In this document: positions 35,885 to 47,179 of the stretch, piece after piece | Layout: each line of letters opens with the position of its first letter | Numbering within the stretch: position 1 is the stretch's first letter | Source: Crocodylus rhombifer | Lineage: Eukaryota; Chordata; Crocodylia; Crocodylidae | Length of the DNA stretch: 64,000 nt | Direction: 5' to 3' | Assembly: GCA_038503035.1 (NCBI GenBank) | Contig: JAVSML010024566.1 | Span: forward strand, 192,776 to 256,775 | Translations under genes and position numbers: made by a program | Notes under the pieces: model-generated | The model's database searches: none | What the model was told of the DNA's origin: nothing | The model's input: the letters and a program-made list of their open reading frames with translations, nothing else

Positions 35885-36299
35885 GACCTCTTCCTGGTTC
35901 AAGTTAAATCAGAGTCCCCCAGAATCCCAGCATGCTTTGCAGCCCTGTGCTGTGCTGTCTGTTCCAGATAGCAGGGCTGGCCCAGCCCCCTTGTTCCCTA
36001 GCTGGAGCACTGAGAGCTGGTTCCCTGGCCTCACTGATGGCTCAATTCCCCCCGGCCCAGGTAAACCCTTGCTGAGGCCTGGGGCCAGGGAGCAGGGATA
36101 AACTTCCCTTACCCCAAATACAGAGCGGCCTTGCCCTGCTTACTCAGTGCTGGCTGCAGCTGTGGACTACAAATCCCAGAGGCATCAGTAAGCAGAAAGA
36201 GGAAGTGTTGAGCAACCCTGAAAAGTCCTGCTCTGTGACTGTGGATTGCAAATCCCATAGACGTTAGGAACACCAGGGAGAGGAAGTGAACACACAGCC
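35885..36299. repeat. GC-richer repeat-like stretch
   Basis: Two similar blocks, about 36155-36210 and 36230-36290, share 'ctgtgga(c/t)t(a/g)caaatcccata/ga' and 'gagaggaagtg' words. 'cagaatcccagcatgctttgc' at about 35920 is also typical of reptile MITEs. Probably part of a DNA element adjoining 35721-35884. Confidence 0.4.
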
Positions 36300-36490
36300 C
36301 ATGCTGGCTACATGCTGTAGAGCTGTGCTCTAGGGCCCCCCGCCTACTTGCTTCTGGCTTGAGCCATTGCAGGAATGTGGCTGCATTTCCTGACTCAAAA
36401 ATGAATGTCTGTTCATTTGCATACTGGTCCAATTTTTGCAGCTTATACTAACTTGCAAACATTGAATCAATTCAGCCTTAGACTTCTTGA
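36300..36490. repeat. Repeat copy shared with 53862-54020
   Basis: Common words in the same order: 'gctctag', 'gtggctgcattt', 'aatgtctgttca', 'aatcaattcagcct', then 'cttgactg/ttgactct'. The two stretches are copies of one unclassified repeat. Confidence 0.6.
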
Positions 36491-36767
36491 CTGTCTGTAC
36501 TAAGCCTTAGACAACTCTCCCCAGCAAAACATATTGTTCCTGGATGTGTTTCTCCTCTGATCACCACTCTCAAAGATGGATAAACAGAGGTGAGAGATCT
36601 CTTGCAAGTTCTTGGCAGACAAAGGCACTGCCTTTAATATTGTGAAGGGTCTAATTGAGGAGAACCCTCTAGGAGGTGCATGAAGAGGTGCAAAGCCAAA
36701 TTTTCAAAGTATCATATATCCCAGTGCTCTTTGTCAGGTTCTGACTTCTCCCAAATTACTAGTCAGT

Positions 36768-37026
36768 GGCATATCTACACAAAATGCTTTACTAAACAGC
36801 AGACTAATTTGCTGTTTGGTATAGCATCACCATCAACACATACATGACAATTAGGGGACAGTGGACTAATTTACCGTGGTGCCGGACAGTCCCATCAGAT
36901 ACAAGTGGTATCCAGGAGTGCTGCGCTTAAAAGCATATGTAGACAGTGATGCCGGAATTATTTTACTCTGGCTCAATTTGAGCCTGAGTATATTCAGTCA
37001 CATTAGTTGCATGTGTAAATGCATCC
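36768..37026. mobile_element. MITE-like element, 3-bp AGT duplication
   Basis: 259 bp with left end GGCATATCTACACAAAATGC and inverse right end GGATGCATTTACACATGCAA. AGT occurs immediately on both sides (36765-36767 and 37027-37029). A 3-bp duplication with GG-starting ends suggests PIF/Harbinger, though AGT is not the classic TWA target. Confidence 0.6.
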
Positions 37027-37929
37027 AGTAACCTTCACATTCTCAACTAGCTGATCTGTACTAGTGAAAATCAGATCCAAACTACTGTTGGTTCCTCAGC
37101 TTTCTGAGGAAAAAACATGCTAACAATCTGCTCAATAGCAAAAAGGGGGGTAAGGGACACGAGCAAGGCAGCAGCTCTTAGAGGGGTACCTGTATGGCTC
37201 CCTCCCTCAAAGAGGCTTTGGAGGTACAGTTCTGCACAGCTGAGCCATGGGAGCCAGAAAGGCTCAGTTCTGATGCCCAGTAGTGTATTTGGAAACGGGG
37301 CAAAGGGAGAGGGGTGGAATGACATCCCCTAGGAGGCTGTGCCATGTAAGGTACAGATTTGCACCTGGGAGTTGGGGGAAGTGAATGGGGCACTAGGTGT
37401 GATCCCTGGGAAGCCCACACAATCCCCCAGCAGAAGCAGCCCAAGCCCATACTGCCACAGCAGCAACTGCAGCAGTAGCAGCTGCTGCCCAAATGAAGAG
37501 AACCAGGGCAAGTAAAACTCTCCTTTCCCTTCTTCCCCTCCCCAACCTTGCTCTCCAGTGGTTTGCATGATTTCTCTCACCACCCCAACTTTGGATGCTT
37601 AAAGAGCTTGTTATACCTGGGTTTGCTATAGGAAGGCTGAAGGATTCCTGAAGCAGTGATGGTCTAAGAAACATATGGGAAACATTTTTTAAATAAAATC
37701 TTCACATTTTCCTGAGCAGGAAGCAACTATGGCCACCTGAAACCTGAGATCCTGCTCCTGCTTTTGTTTCAAGATAATTTACATCACAGATACTCACAGG
37801 AGATGAGAGGCTCCATACCAGCTAGGAACTGACTGCCCAGAGGAGTTTTCCATCTATTTACCCCTCTGTCAAATCCTATGAAATATGAACTTTCATTTCT
37901 ACATAGGAAAACTTTTATAATCTTTTCTC
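37027..37929. other. No gene recognised
   Basis: The interval includes a GCAGCA-rich stretch at 37425-37500 whose minus-strand frames give leucine/alanine runs. These are composition artefacts. No domain was found. Confidence 0.5.
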
Positions 37930-38040
37930 CAATGCATGATGAAGGGTGTTTGTCCCCAAAAGATTGCAATTAAAGAATTTTTTTGCAAAAATCTTCTTGG
38001 TCTAATAAAATTTATCATCTCTACTATAAGTCTTGATTGC
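37930..38040 (+). repeat. SINE-like 3' tail module, copy a
   Basis: Order of words: TGATGAAGGGTGTTTGTCCC, then 'aaaagattgcaa', then 'ttggtctaataaaa' and 'atcatc'. The same order occurs at 44968-45110 and 63100-63262, and antisense at 52165-52290. Confidence 0.55.
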
Positions 38041-38074
38041 CTTATGAAAAACAAGGAGTTTTGGGGTTGGTAAT

Positions 38075-38115
38075 ATGTTTTTTTATTGGATCAACTTGTT
38101 GCAAGAAACCTTTTT
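38075..38115 (-). repeat. SINE-like 3' tail module, fragment, antisense
   Basis: The inverse contains 'acaagttgatccaataaaa' and 'atattacc', matching the end part of the module seen at 39300 and 45025. Confidence 0.5.
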
Positions 38116-38470
38116 TTTCTGCCTGCCCCGCTCCAATGTGAAGCCCCTTCATGGCAAAAAGCCCCTTTTGCAGTATTTTCCCCGCTTTGGGAGATGCTTT
38201 CTCTTTTCTCCCTTTTCTTCCTTCCTCCCTCTTCTTTTATTATATAATTATTTTTATAGAATGTAAGGTGTACTTGTAATAAAAATATAGTTTGCAGATG
38301 CTTTTATGGGTATAAAATAGTATTCTGCATCAGTATGTCTCCCTCTCCCCCACTGTATTTGGTTTATTGTATTGTTGTATGTTCCATGGCATTTCACACT
38401 TTTACATTTTATATTCTATGCATTTTAATTTTGTATTTTTATTTTAAAAGTAAGTTGTACCATGTAACAA

Positions 38471-39208
38471 TGTTAGCAAGGGCAGGAATCAAACCGCAAC
38501 TTGTCTGTATGGAGCGGGTCCCTGAATGAATCTTGACCGATTGCGTAACACAGTAGCGAGGCAGGATAACAAACTAACAAGTGGCAATTAACACGTATGA
38601 AACCACAGACTAAGGACAGGAAAGGATCAATACAGAGCCAGAAACTCCCTGAAACTTCACTGTTAAAAGGTACAGAAGCCCCAGTTTGAACTAATCACAG
38701 CAGTGAATTAATCAGACTTTATCAACGGACTCCCAATACTGCACATACCTGCAGATGTGACCCTGGGGCTGACAGCTGCCATCCAGCAGCCTCCAAGGGG
38801 GACATCCCACGAGGTCAATGACCCCTGGATTGGGGAAGCCTGAAAATTGAGGAGTCACCAAAGTCTGCCAGAAAGGGATAAAAGGCAGCGAAGAATGACC
38901 CCCCAAAGGTGCTCTCTCTGACCTGACCAGGACCCTGCCTGCCCAGCCAGAAGGACGAGGCAGCAACCCTCTTCTGAAGCAACACTGCACTGAAAGAAGC
39001 CTCAACTGGCCATCGACAGTGGACTCCAGCGCTTGGGGACAGGTATATCTTGACATCGGTGCTTAGTGTTCATGGCTAGCTACTATGAGTGTGTGTGTGC
39101 ATGTGTGAATGTTTGAGGGGATCAGCCCCAAGATTTATGATCCGACTTTTGCATCTGCCTAATAAACTAGAATTTTATGATGATCCTGTGAGTTGGTCCT
39201 TTGTAGCA
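38471..39208 (+). mobile_element. Candidate solo LTR
   Basis: 738 bp starting TGTTAGC and ending GTAGCA (TG...CA). A TATA-like GGGATAAAAGGCAGC stands at about 38876-38890, and AATAAA at about 39161-39166, near the 3' end. The distance of about 290 bp is plausible for an R region. The flanks AACAA and AAAAA agree at 4 of 5 positions. The GC and dinucleotide character differs from the surroundings. No second LTR or internal genes are visible, so it would be a solo LTR of an endogenous retrovirus-like element. Family unknown; the boundaries are a best guess. Confidence 0.55.
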
Positions 39209-39224
39209 AAAAAAATGAACAGTT

Positions 39225-39360
39225 AGAGAAGGTTAGACAAGCTTTGAGGCATGAAAATTTCCTGGACTTGAGGAAAGACAAGCTTGTCTAACCTCTTTCA
39301 AAACTATTCAGTTAGTCCAACAAGAGATATTACCAAAAATCACTTTCTTCTAGACATGGC
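39225..39360 (+). repeat. SINE-like 3' tail module, copy b
   Basis: It contains 'cttgaggaaagacaagcttgtc', then 'cagttagtccaacaagaga' and 'tattacc', the same order as the other copies, with a possible 'ctagacatggct' remnant at the end. Confidence 0.5.
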
Positions 39361-39644
39361 TTGCTGGGCATTTTGTTCTGTCATATGTTCATGCAACAGA
39401 TTTCAAAGTTAAAATTGCTCATTATTACTTGGCTCAAATGTTTAAGCTTTTATTTTTATCTGCTTGAAAAAGGCTTCATTCACCTTCTCTTCCTGACTTA
39501 ATGTTGTATAGTAGACCTCAGCTGTAACTTCACTATGAGTTTTTGTCCCCTTAATTTTTATGCAGATACATTCAGCACATCTACTATTTACTTTCTCTAC
39601 AACCTTAGAAAAGGGTTTACATTCTTGATATATAATGCGATTTT

Positions 39645-39950
39645 ACATCCTTTTCCCCCCACACCTAACTTTCTGGAACATTAAGTTACTCCTTAATGTT
39701 GATATTCCATTTTTGGGACTTACCTCATCAGGTTTGTGTGATGCCAAGAAAGTTGTAATTTTATTTATAAGACAACGACTTCCATAGGGCAATCTTCTTG
39801 TTCTGCATATTCCTTGCATTTGTATATAGCCACCACTGATACTTTGTAGACTGCTCTGTTATTTTATTTCTAGTAAATGTTTTTAGCTCTGGTTTCTAAT
39901 ACCTTCTCTAGAATTTAACCCCTTCTCTTTATAGAGTCCAGGAGATGCTT
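39645..39950 (-). repeat. Left arm of a large inverted duplication (old CR1 endonuclease fragment)
   Basis: The 306 bp are the reverse complement of 42284-42590 with about 17 differences by eye (about 94-95% identity, mostly transitions). Both arms end abruptly at the same two positions. Read on the minus strand, the sequence includes a degraded GIT-ET-WW region of a CR1 endonuclease, so the arm is CR1-derived. The sequence further left (39480-39640) may continue that old CR1. Confidence 0.85.
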
Positions 39951-39972
39951 TAAAGCAGTGACTCTCAACCAT

Positions 39973-41799
39973 TCTCAAGCCAAGGCTGCAACCGAATTCC
40001 ATTCGGCTTCACATATCAAGGATAATAAAAAAGTACTTTTTCATATATGTAGGGAGCCAGAAAAAAAGCAAGGGTAACATTGGACCCCTGCTGAATCAAA
40101 TGGGACAACTGATAACTGACACCCAGGAAAAAGCCAACCTGCTTAATGGGTACTTCATGTCAGTCTTTCATCAGCCCAAAGACCGCTGTGCCTAGCATGA
40201 CATGGGACGGTCAGGGTGAGGGCATATTTATACCCATCATTGGTGTAGACCTTGTAAAGGAACACCTTGAGAGGCTGGACAACTTCAAGTCAGCTGGTCC
40301 TGACAGATTACACCCTAGAATACTCGATGAGCTAGCAGGTGTCATAACCCAACCATTGGCAAAAATATCTAAAAACTCATGGTGCTCAGGTGAAGTACCT
40401 GAAGACTGAAAGAAGGCCAATGTGGTACCCATCTTCAAGAAAGGGCGGAAAGTAGATCCTGGGAATTACAAGCCAAGCAGCTTCACCTCAATCCCTGGTA
40501 AGGTTCTGGAGAAAATTATCAGAGACCCTTCTTCATAAGCTGGCTGATGGCAACATCCTGAGGGACAGCCAGCATGGGTTTGTCATGGGTAGGTCTTGCC
40601 TGACCAATTTCATCTCCTTCTATGAGCAAAGAGATTGACATCATATAGCTGGACTTTAAAAAAGCCTTTGATCTGGCGTCCTATGATCTCCTCATGGAAA
40701 AATTGGCGAACTGTGGCCTTAGCTACACCACAGTCTGATGGCTGGGAAATTGGCTCCAAAACCAGACCCAGAGAGTAGTAGTTGATGGTAGAGAATCATT
40801 ATGGGGCTCCGTGACCAGTGGTGTCCTCCAAGGCTCTGTCCTTGGACCGGTTCTCTTCAACATCTTGATCAACGATGTGGACACTGGTATCAGAAGCACA
40901 CTGGCCAAGTTTGCCAATGACACTGAATTTTGGGGCATAGCATCCACACCTGAGGATAAGCTAGTGATCCAGGCTGACTTAGATAAGCTTAGTAAGTGGG
41001 ATGATAGAAACCTGATGGCATTCAATACCAATAAATGCAAGGTACTCCACCTTGGGAAAAGAAACCCGCAGCATGCTTATAGACTTGGCAGTGCTACACT
41101 CACTAGCACCCTGGCTGAAAGAGACTTGGGGGTCATGATTGACCATAAGATGAACATGAGCCACCAATGCGATGTTGCAGCTGGTAGAGTGAACAAAACT
41201 CTGGCTTGCATCTATAAATGCTTCTCAAGTAAATCTCAGGATGTCATCCTCCCACTGTACTCGGCCTTGGTGAGGCTGCAACTGGAGTATTGCATCCAAT
41301 TCTGGGCTCCACAATTCAAGAATGATGTGGAGAAGCTTGAGAGAGTCCAGAGGAAAGTCACACGCATGATCAGAATGCAAAAGAATAGGCCTTATGAAGA
41401 AAGGCTGAGAGCCATGGGACTCCGGCCTGGAAAAGTACAGGCTCAGGGGGGCCTGGTGGCTGCCTATAAGTACATAAGGGGTGTGCATCAGGATCTGGGG
41501 GAATGTCTGTTCACCAGAGCACCCTAACGGATAACAAGGACCAATTGTCATAAGCTCCCCCAAGACTGTTTTAGGCTGAACATAAGTAAAAACTTCTTTA
41601 CTGTCTGAGCTCCCAAGGCCTGGAATAGACTCCGCCCAGAAGTGGTGCAGGCACCTACTCTGGACTCCTTTAAGAGACATTTGGACATTTATCTTGCTGG
41701 GATCCTTTGACCCTAGCTGACTTCCTGCCCCTGGGGAAGGGGGCTGGACTTAATGATCTCTCGAGGTCCCTTCCAGCCCTAATGTCTTGAAATCTATGA
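39973..41799 (+). mobile_element. CR1-E LINE nested in a hAT MITE
   Basis: Translation starts at KAATE...IKDNKK (about 39981-40031), the linker before the reverse transcriptase. It passes through LVKEHLERLDNFKSAGPD at about 40251-40304 and a damaged fingers and motif A region, then the longest open piece at 40811-41527. The 3' UTR and a TTGAAATCTATGA tail end at about 41799. Stops (for example at the TGA after PED near 40407) and frameshifts disable it. It is 5'-truncated like its relatives. Confidence 0.9.
40811..41527 (+). pseudogene. CR1-E reverse transcriptase fragment
   Basis: 238 open codons beginning just before motif B (SGVLQGSVLGP, with Leu replacing the usual Pro). They contain KFANDTEFWG where the catalytic pair should read FADD, so one catalytic Asp is now Asn. 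The C-terminal region follows (HAYRLGSATL, ERDLGVMIDHKMNMSHQCD, LEYCIQFWAPQFKNDVEKLERV). The altered catalytic residue and upstream frameshifts show it is dead. Confidence 0.85.
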
Positions 41800-42283
41800 T
41801 CTTGTGGCCCATAAAGTTGTAATATCCCTTTATGGGTTCTACTGGGAGTGACACAATATTAACATAGTTAGGTGTGCAAATGCCTATGTACACATAATTC
41901 ACAATTTAAATCCAGGGATTTCAAATAGGACTCCCTAGCGTCACATTCTGACCTCTTGTGGTTTTTCTGATTGCTTTGCTATTTTTATGTAGTCAAGAAA
42001 TGAGTGAAAATGAAGAGCTGGCATTTTCTGAGGAGTGCCTGGAGTCTAATGAGGTTGAGAACCACTGCCTTTAAAGGTAAGAAGATCAGACTTCTTGTTT
42101 CACATTCTGAAATGCTGATCATTCAACTACTTAAACATGCTTAACTTACTGGATGTAAGTATGCAGGGTAGGGGCCCCAATGTATAGAGACAGAAGCTAA
42201 TAAACAGTTGGATATTAATGTTGCCAATCTTTACAAATGTGAATTTAAAAAATAAAATTAGTTTCTGATGAAAATATATATAC

Positions 42284-42590
42284 AAGCATCTCCTGGACTC
42301 TATAAAGAGAAGGGGTTAAATTCTAGAGAAGGTATTAGAAACCAGGGCTAAAAACATTTACTAGAGATTAAATAACAGAGCAGTCTACAAAGTATTAGTG
42401 ATGCCTGTATACAGATGCAAGGAATATACAGAACAAGAAGACTGCCCTATGGAAGTCACTGCTTTATAGATAAAATTACAACTTTCTTGGCATCACACAA
42501 ACCTGATGAGGTAAGTCCCAAAAATGGAATATCAACATTAAGGAGTAACTTAATGTTCCAGAAAGTTAGGTGTGGGGGAAAAAAGGATGT
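42284..42590 (+). repeat. Right arm of the large inverted duplication
   Basis: Inverse partner of 39645-39950. In this orientation the CR1 endonuclease remnant reads forward: GGCATCACACAAACCTGATG at about 42486 corresponds to the GITET-W motif. About 2.3 kb separates the arms now; without the MITE and CR1-E the spacer would be about 220-330 bp. Confidence 0.85.
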
Positions 42591-42735
42591 TCTCCCCACA
42601 AAATGAAGTTATTCTAATAGATTTGTCCCAACTGAAAATATATCTTTACATCACTGTGTTTTCATGATCAATACCACATAATAACCTGACTTCTAAAGAA
42701 GGTATAAATAATTCTTTGAATCAACAAACACTTTG

Positions 42736-43206
42736 CCCACGTTCAGATGACCAGGGGCGTGTGGATTGTGGCACTACAAATCTCTTTGTGGTGCCACAAC
42801 CACAGGCGAGGAATGTTACAATGTACCCCATGCTGCAAGTTTACTGCATGGGGCAAAAATCTATTATTAGGAAATCTCATTAGCAAAAAAAAACATTGGG
42901 ACAAAACATGGTGCAGTGCACATGACTAGAGTGTGAGCCCAAAGACATGGAGGCTCAGTCCTCTGTGGGGGACACTCTGGCTGCTGGCCAGTATGTTTCC
43001 ACTCCATCAGGTGTGCCCTGGCTCTTCTGGTGTGCCAGAAGCAAGGAAAAGCTGGGCACAGGCAGTTTGCCTGAAGTGGGACAATTTGCCCCTCCACAAA
43101 TTGTACATACAGGGGCATGTGCCGTGGCAAAAAGTAGCAGCACAAATTTGTGCCGCTACAATTTTTGCTGCTGCAAGAGTATACCCTTGCACGTCTGGAT
43201 GCAACC
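42736..43206. mobile_element. MITE-like element, 3-bp TTG flanks
   Basis: The left end CCCACGTTCAGATGACC and inverse right end GGTTGCATCCAGACGTGC are roughly complementary. TTG lies immediately on both sides (42733-42735, 43207-43209). Internal 'gcaaaaa' and 'tttttgc' words and CACAA/TTGTG repeats add a foldback shape. Confidence 0.5.
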
Positions 43207-44967
43207 TTGGGTGTGGCTATGATTTTATATAGTGTGTGAAAAGTTAGTAACTAACAGTACTTTATGGAACTGCGCTAGGCGGTCTGTCACTGTCCAAATA
43301 CAATTTTCTTTTTTTGTAAATGAGTCAGTCAGAAACCTCTGATAGCTCCATTTCAAATGCAAATAATTCTGTTCCAACTGCCTCTTTACATTAGCTAAAT
43401 GAAGTCATCAGTAAACAAAATTGGAGGAAATCTTAACACAACTGCTGTAAACAACTTTAAAAGTTTTATATCCCAAAAGAATAGAACTGTTATAGGAGAG
43501 TTCAGATTCACAAGAGATATTTATCACTGGTAGGAATTTTATTAAAAAATAATAATACTTCACACCCACCCCCAACAAACCAATAGTGGTCACAGCAAAT
43601 TATAATCAAAGATAGATTTCTTGGAGGGTGATAATACCATTAGATTTAAGGAATTAAAAATACATGAAACTTTTGAGTTAATGAACAGGGTCCTTAACTG
43701 CTCATTTAATTCAAACAGCTGTTTGTTAATGCCCTAAGCAGTGTCATAAACTGTGAAAATACTGTTGAGTGCAAGACACTAGTTAATGCTATAAAGCAAC
43801 ACATGCTCTAATATTAAAAGGATTTAATGGGATTAATAGAGAATAAAACATTAACTCCCTATTATGATGTTTTAGGACCCAAGGGCAAATTCTGGCTAAA
43901 AAGGACTCTAGTTCTGAAAGCACAAAAAGTAAACTATAGCACTGTACAGCAAATCATGGCAATTTTATGCCCCTGAAAAAAGTGGAACCCTGATAAGATC
44001 ACATCTGTTCCAATCACAGACTGGATAAAATCACTGTTTACTAAAGTCCTAAATAACTAAATATGTGGAACCCCCACAAGATCCCATCTGTTAAGACTAC
44101 AATTTGGAGAAGGTCCCATTACAAAAATATCTATATAATAATATATCCACCATATAATAGTGAAACATTTGACTCTCTTTAATTTCATTAATTATTCCAT
44201 AGCAATATGCATCATTACAAATATAATGCTACATAATAAACTAGTACCAGTTATCAATAGGGCATACATTTCTTAGATTGTCAAGTAAAATATGAAAGCA
44301 AATTGCTCTTAGTATAAACTTCATGACCTGTCTATCATTCTTAATTTTAGTTAGTTCATGCGTAGACTAGCTGTTCGATATTTATTGCGTATTACCTATA
44401 CGATAGACCGCATTCACAGTTTGCATGTGTGCAAATTACGAAACTATTAATTTGCAGTAATGGCCACTAGATGTTTTCTATATTTGTTTTTAAAGAATAA
44501 TTGTTCTAGCAAAGAAATAAGCCAATATTTCTTTCATGAAAATTAAGAACATTTTGTAATGATAGGATATTTGAATACTGGCAATAACTATATTTTATAG
44601 AAATAATTAATTTAAAGACATTTCTTCAGACATAATATGCAAGCACATATCTCAAGTAAAGAGACATTAATGCCAGTGAAGTTATTTTGTAAAAGAAATA
44701 ATATTTTTTATAAATACGAGCAGGAATTTAGTTAAATGTTATACTTGCAGCTATTGTCTTCTTACAAATTATTGCTTGCTTTAAAGTATAATAGAGCTAA
44801 TGACACGCAGTAAGTGTCTTTTAAGATTCGCAATATCCAAGGGTTTCTTGTGAGCTATATTTTCATATATTCAGTCATTAGATCCTATATTTAAAATACG
44901 TGTTCATCAACTTTAATAAACAATAATTTATAATTATATTTACATATCAAATTATTTCATTAAAAGA
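43207..44967. other. AT-rich interval, no gene; local CpG cluster
   Basis: Mostly very AT-rich. 44373-44414 has several CpGs within about 45 bp (ttcgata, tgcgta, acgatagaccgc), which is unusual for this window. 44330-44900 looks free of repeats and could be conserved, but this cannot be tested here. Confidence 0.4.
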
Positions 44968-45110
44968 GCTGATGAAGAATGTGTTGCATTTGATAGGTTG
45001 TCTAATTCTATCCCAACTACACAGTTAGTCCAATAAAAGATATCACCCTAAGAAAACTATGCCTTTTACATAATTCCTAGACTATCACAGCTGCATCATC
45101 ACTAACACTA
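44968..45110 (+). repeat. SINE-like 3' tail module, copy c
   Basis: GCTGATGAAGAATGTGTTGC, then 'cacagttagtccaataaaa' and 'gatatcaccc', ending 'cctagactatcacagctgca'. The same order occurs in copy d at 63100-63262. Confidence 0.65.
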
Positions 45111-46889
45111 CCAGCCAAAGAGCTATTTTATGAATTCTAAACCTTCATAAATTCCCTTTTATGCCTGTTTTAGAAATATCAGAACATATTTAAGTCTGTA
45201 TATTAGTGTTTGCAGGATCAAGCCTTAAGAGTAGAAGTATACATCTATTTTACAAATGGGGAACCCAGGGCAGAGAAAATTCAGAAGTACTGAGTGGGTG
45301 AGCTGCAGCTACTCAACATTTTAAAAAATAAATTTAGCTGATATATCCTTATCTATATTTTCAACCCATAAGAAAAATTTTGTTGTGTAATCCTTCAAAA
45401 ACCAATACACTGAAACCAGTCACAAACTATCACCCTGGGGACAAGAATAAATTATTTCTTAGTAGCAGTGAATCTTATGGATTTCAGGTTTCAGTTTTCA
45501 GATTTTGAACTTTCTGTGTAGATTAGCATAACACTATATGGAGATAATTTTGAAAAAATACAGGAGAGAAATTTTTCACCTTTATCCAACTTGGAAAAGG
45601 TTAAGGGATATTCTTCAAAATATTTAAGAGCATTCATCTTGTTATTTCATGGAGAACATTAGCCCATAATGTCATTTTTTTCAGGAAACTGTGAGCATAA
45701 AAACTGAAACAGATATAAAGAAAAAGATTTTTAAATGTGTATACTGAGCACCATGTGTTATTGGAGATATTATTTTCATGAGTCCTTTTGACTATCAAAT
45801 TAATTTCAATTTTTTTTTATGACCTTAGTTGAGATGACTGTGCTCTCATTTGTTTCCCTTTTCCATTTCAAATGCAATGCAATAAATTCCACTTACAACT
45901 TGTGCAACTTGAAGCCACTCTGCTTGCTTCTATTTGCTTGAAATCTTCTTACCAGTGGAAGAATTATTAATGATTATTCATAATTAACAGCACTGTAGTC
46001 TTTCTCCTATCTGAATGAGCTAATTATCTTTCAGTCCTCAAAATTTGCCCCCCTGAAATCTTAATACCCTTGTGATGCTGTATTCAGTACAATAGTCATC
46101 ACTTACATATCAACATTTGTCAACAATTACCATGTGGTGTTATGAGATTTTACTTGCACAGAGAAAGAAATCTGTGATAACTAACAGAAATGTAGCTGCT
46201 TTTCTTTCTGTTGAAAAAGGCCATTGCTATAAATCAACATTTCTAAATTCCTCTTCTATGTTTATCTTTTCAGTTAGTTCTTCCCTGTTATTAAAAAATA
46301 GATTTTTAATCTTTGGTTCGAAGCCATCTTTTGTATCAGAAAGTTGTCTTATACAGCTATTTCAAGATGCATGTTTAGCAGTGGTTGTTACCACAAAGAT
46401 AGCCAGATATTTAAAATTTGCCAGCATTTCTTTTTACATAGATAAAGCAACTCATGAAGCAGTCAAGCATTTTTTTTATTTCAATGCTCTCATAATCATC
46501 CTAGTAGCCTGTAACTGATGACAGTAATTTCTCCTTTGCTGTCCATTCCCTAAATCCCAGCCCAAAAAAACTACATTACTGTTTTCACTGACAAATTACA
46601 GAAGGCAAAAAGAATCCAAAATCCAGGTTAATTTTTTTCTTCTGTTATTACCTGTGGAATCCATATATAATGTCACATAAAATGATAGTACATCCATAAG
46701 AAATATTGTAATATTTTAAAGATAAGTCATTGTAATATTATAAACAGTTGCACAACCATCTAGACCAGTATCCTTTCTTCAACAGTGGCAAATAGCAGAT
46801 GCTTTAGAAGAAGAATATATATACAAGGCATGTGTACTATAATCCATCCACTTTCATAGTCTCCCTGGCATTTACCATCATTAGTTTAG
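45111..46889. other. No gene recognised
   Basis: 45240-45310 faintly resembles a MIR ('ttttacaaatggggaaccc'). A 133-codon ORF at 46117-46518 has no domain and AT-rich codons; I regard it as chance or an old LINE antisense frame. Confidence 0.4.
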
Positions 46890-47179
46890 GAATGTCACAG
46901 GATACATCCCTGACTTTCAATGGATCTGTCCTCCATGAATTTGTCTAATCCCTTTTCAAACCTGTTTACACTATATGTCTCTACAACTTTATGGCAACAA
47001 GTTCCACAAGTTAACTACTCATTCCATAAAAAAGTACTTTCTATTGTTTGTTTTAAATGCATCTCCTGTTGACTCCAGTGAGTGTCCCCTAGTTCTTGTA
47101 TTCTAGAATTTGGCAAATAACAGTTACATGTTCACTTTGCCCACACCCTTTGTGATTTTTAAAGACCTTTATCATAGCC
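46890..47179 (-). mobile_element. Old CR1/L3-like fossil, piece 1 of 3
   Basis: Plus-strand text such as 'gaatttgtctaatcccttttcaaacc', 'caagttccacaagtt' and 'gttttaaatgcatctcctgt' is the antisense of an old CR1 C-terminal and 3' region. It stops at the hAT-like element at 47180 and continues at 49135 in register. Confidence 0.75.

Larger units (their letters stand above)
39956..42067. mobile_element. hAT-like MITE split by CR1-E
   Basis: The left end CAGTGACTCTCAACC (39956-39970) and right end GGTTGAGAACCACTG (42053-42067) are inverted repeats. CTTTAAAG occurs at 39948-39955 and, one base after the right end, at 42069-42076. The right part (41800-42067) matches the family of 1591-1888. Nearly all the interior length is CR1-E. 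The original MITE was about 280 bp. Confidence 0.8.

Noticed and set aside
37425..37500. GCAGCA-rich run as a coding polyglutamine/leucine exon
   Set aside because: The frames on either side carry no protein signature and no splice sites are convincing. Treated as simple sequence.
46117..46518. 133-codon ORF
   Set aside because: AT-rich codons and no recognisable domain. More likely chance, or the antisense of an old LINE.
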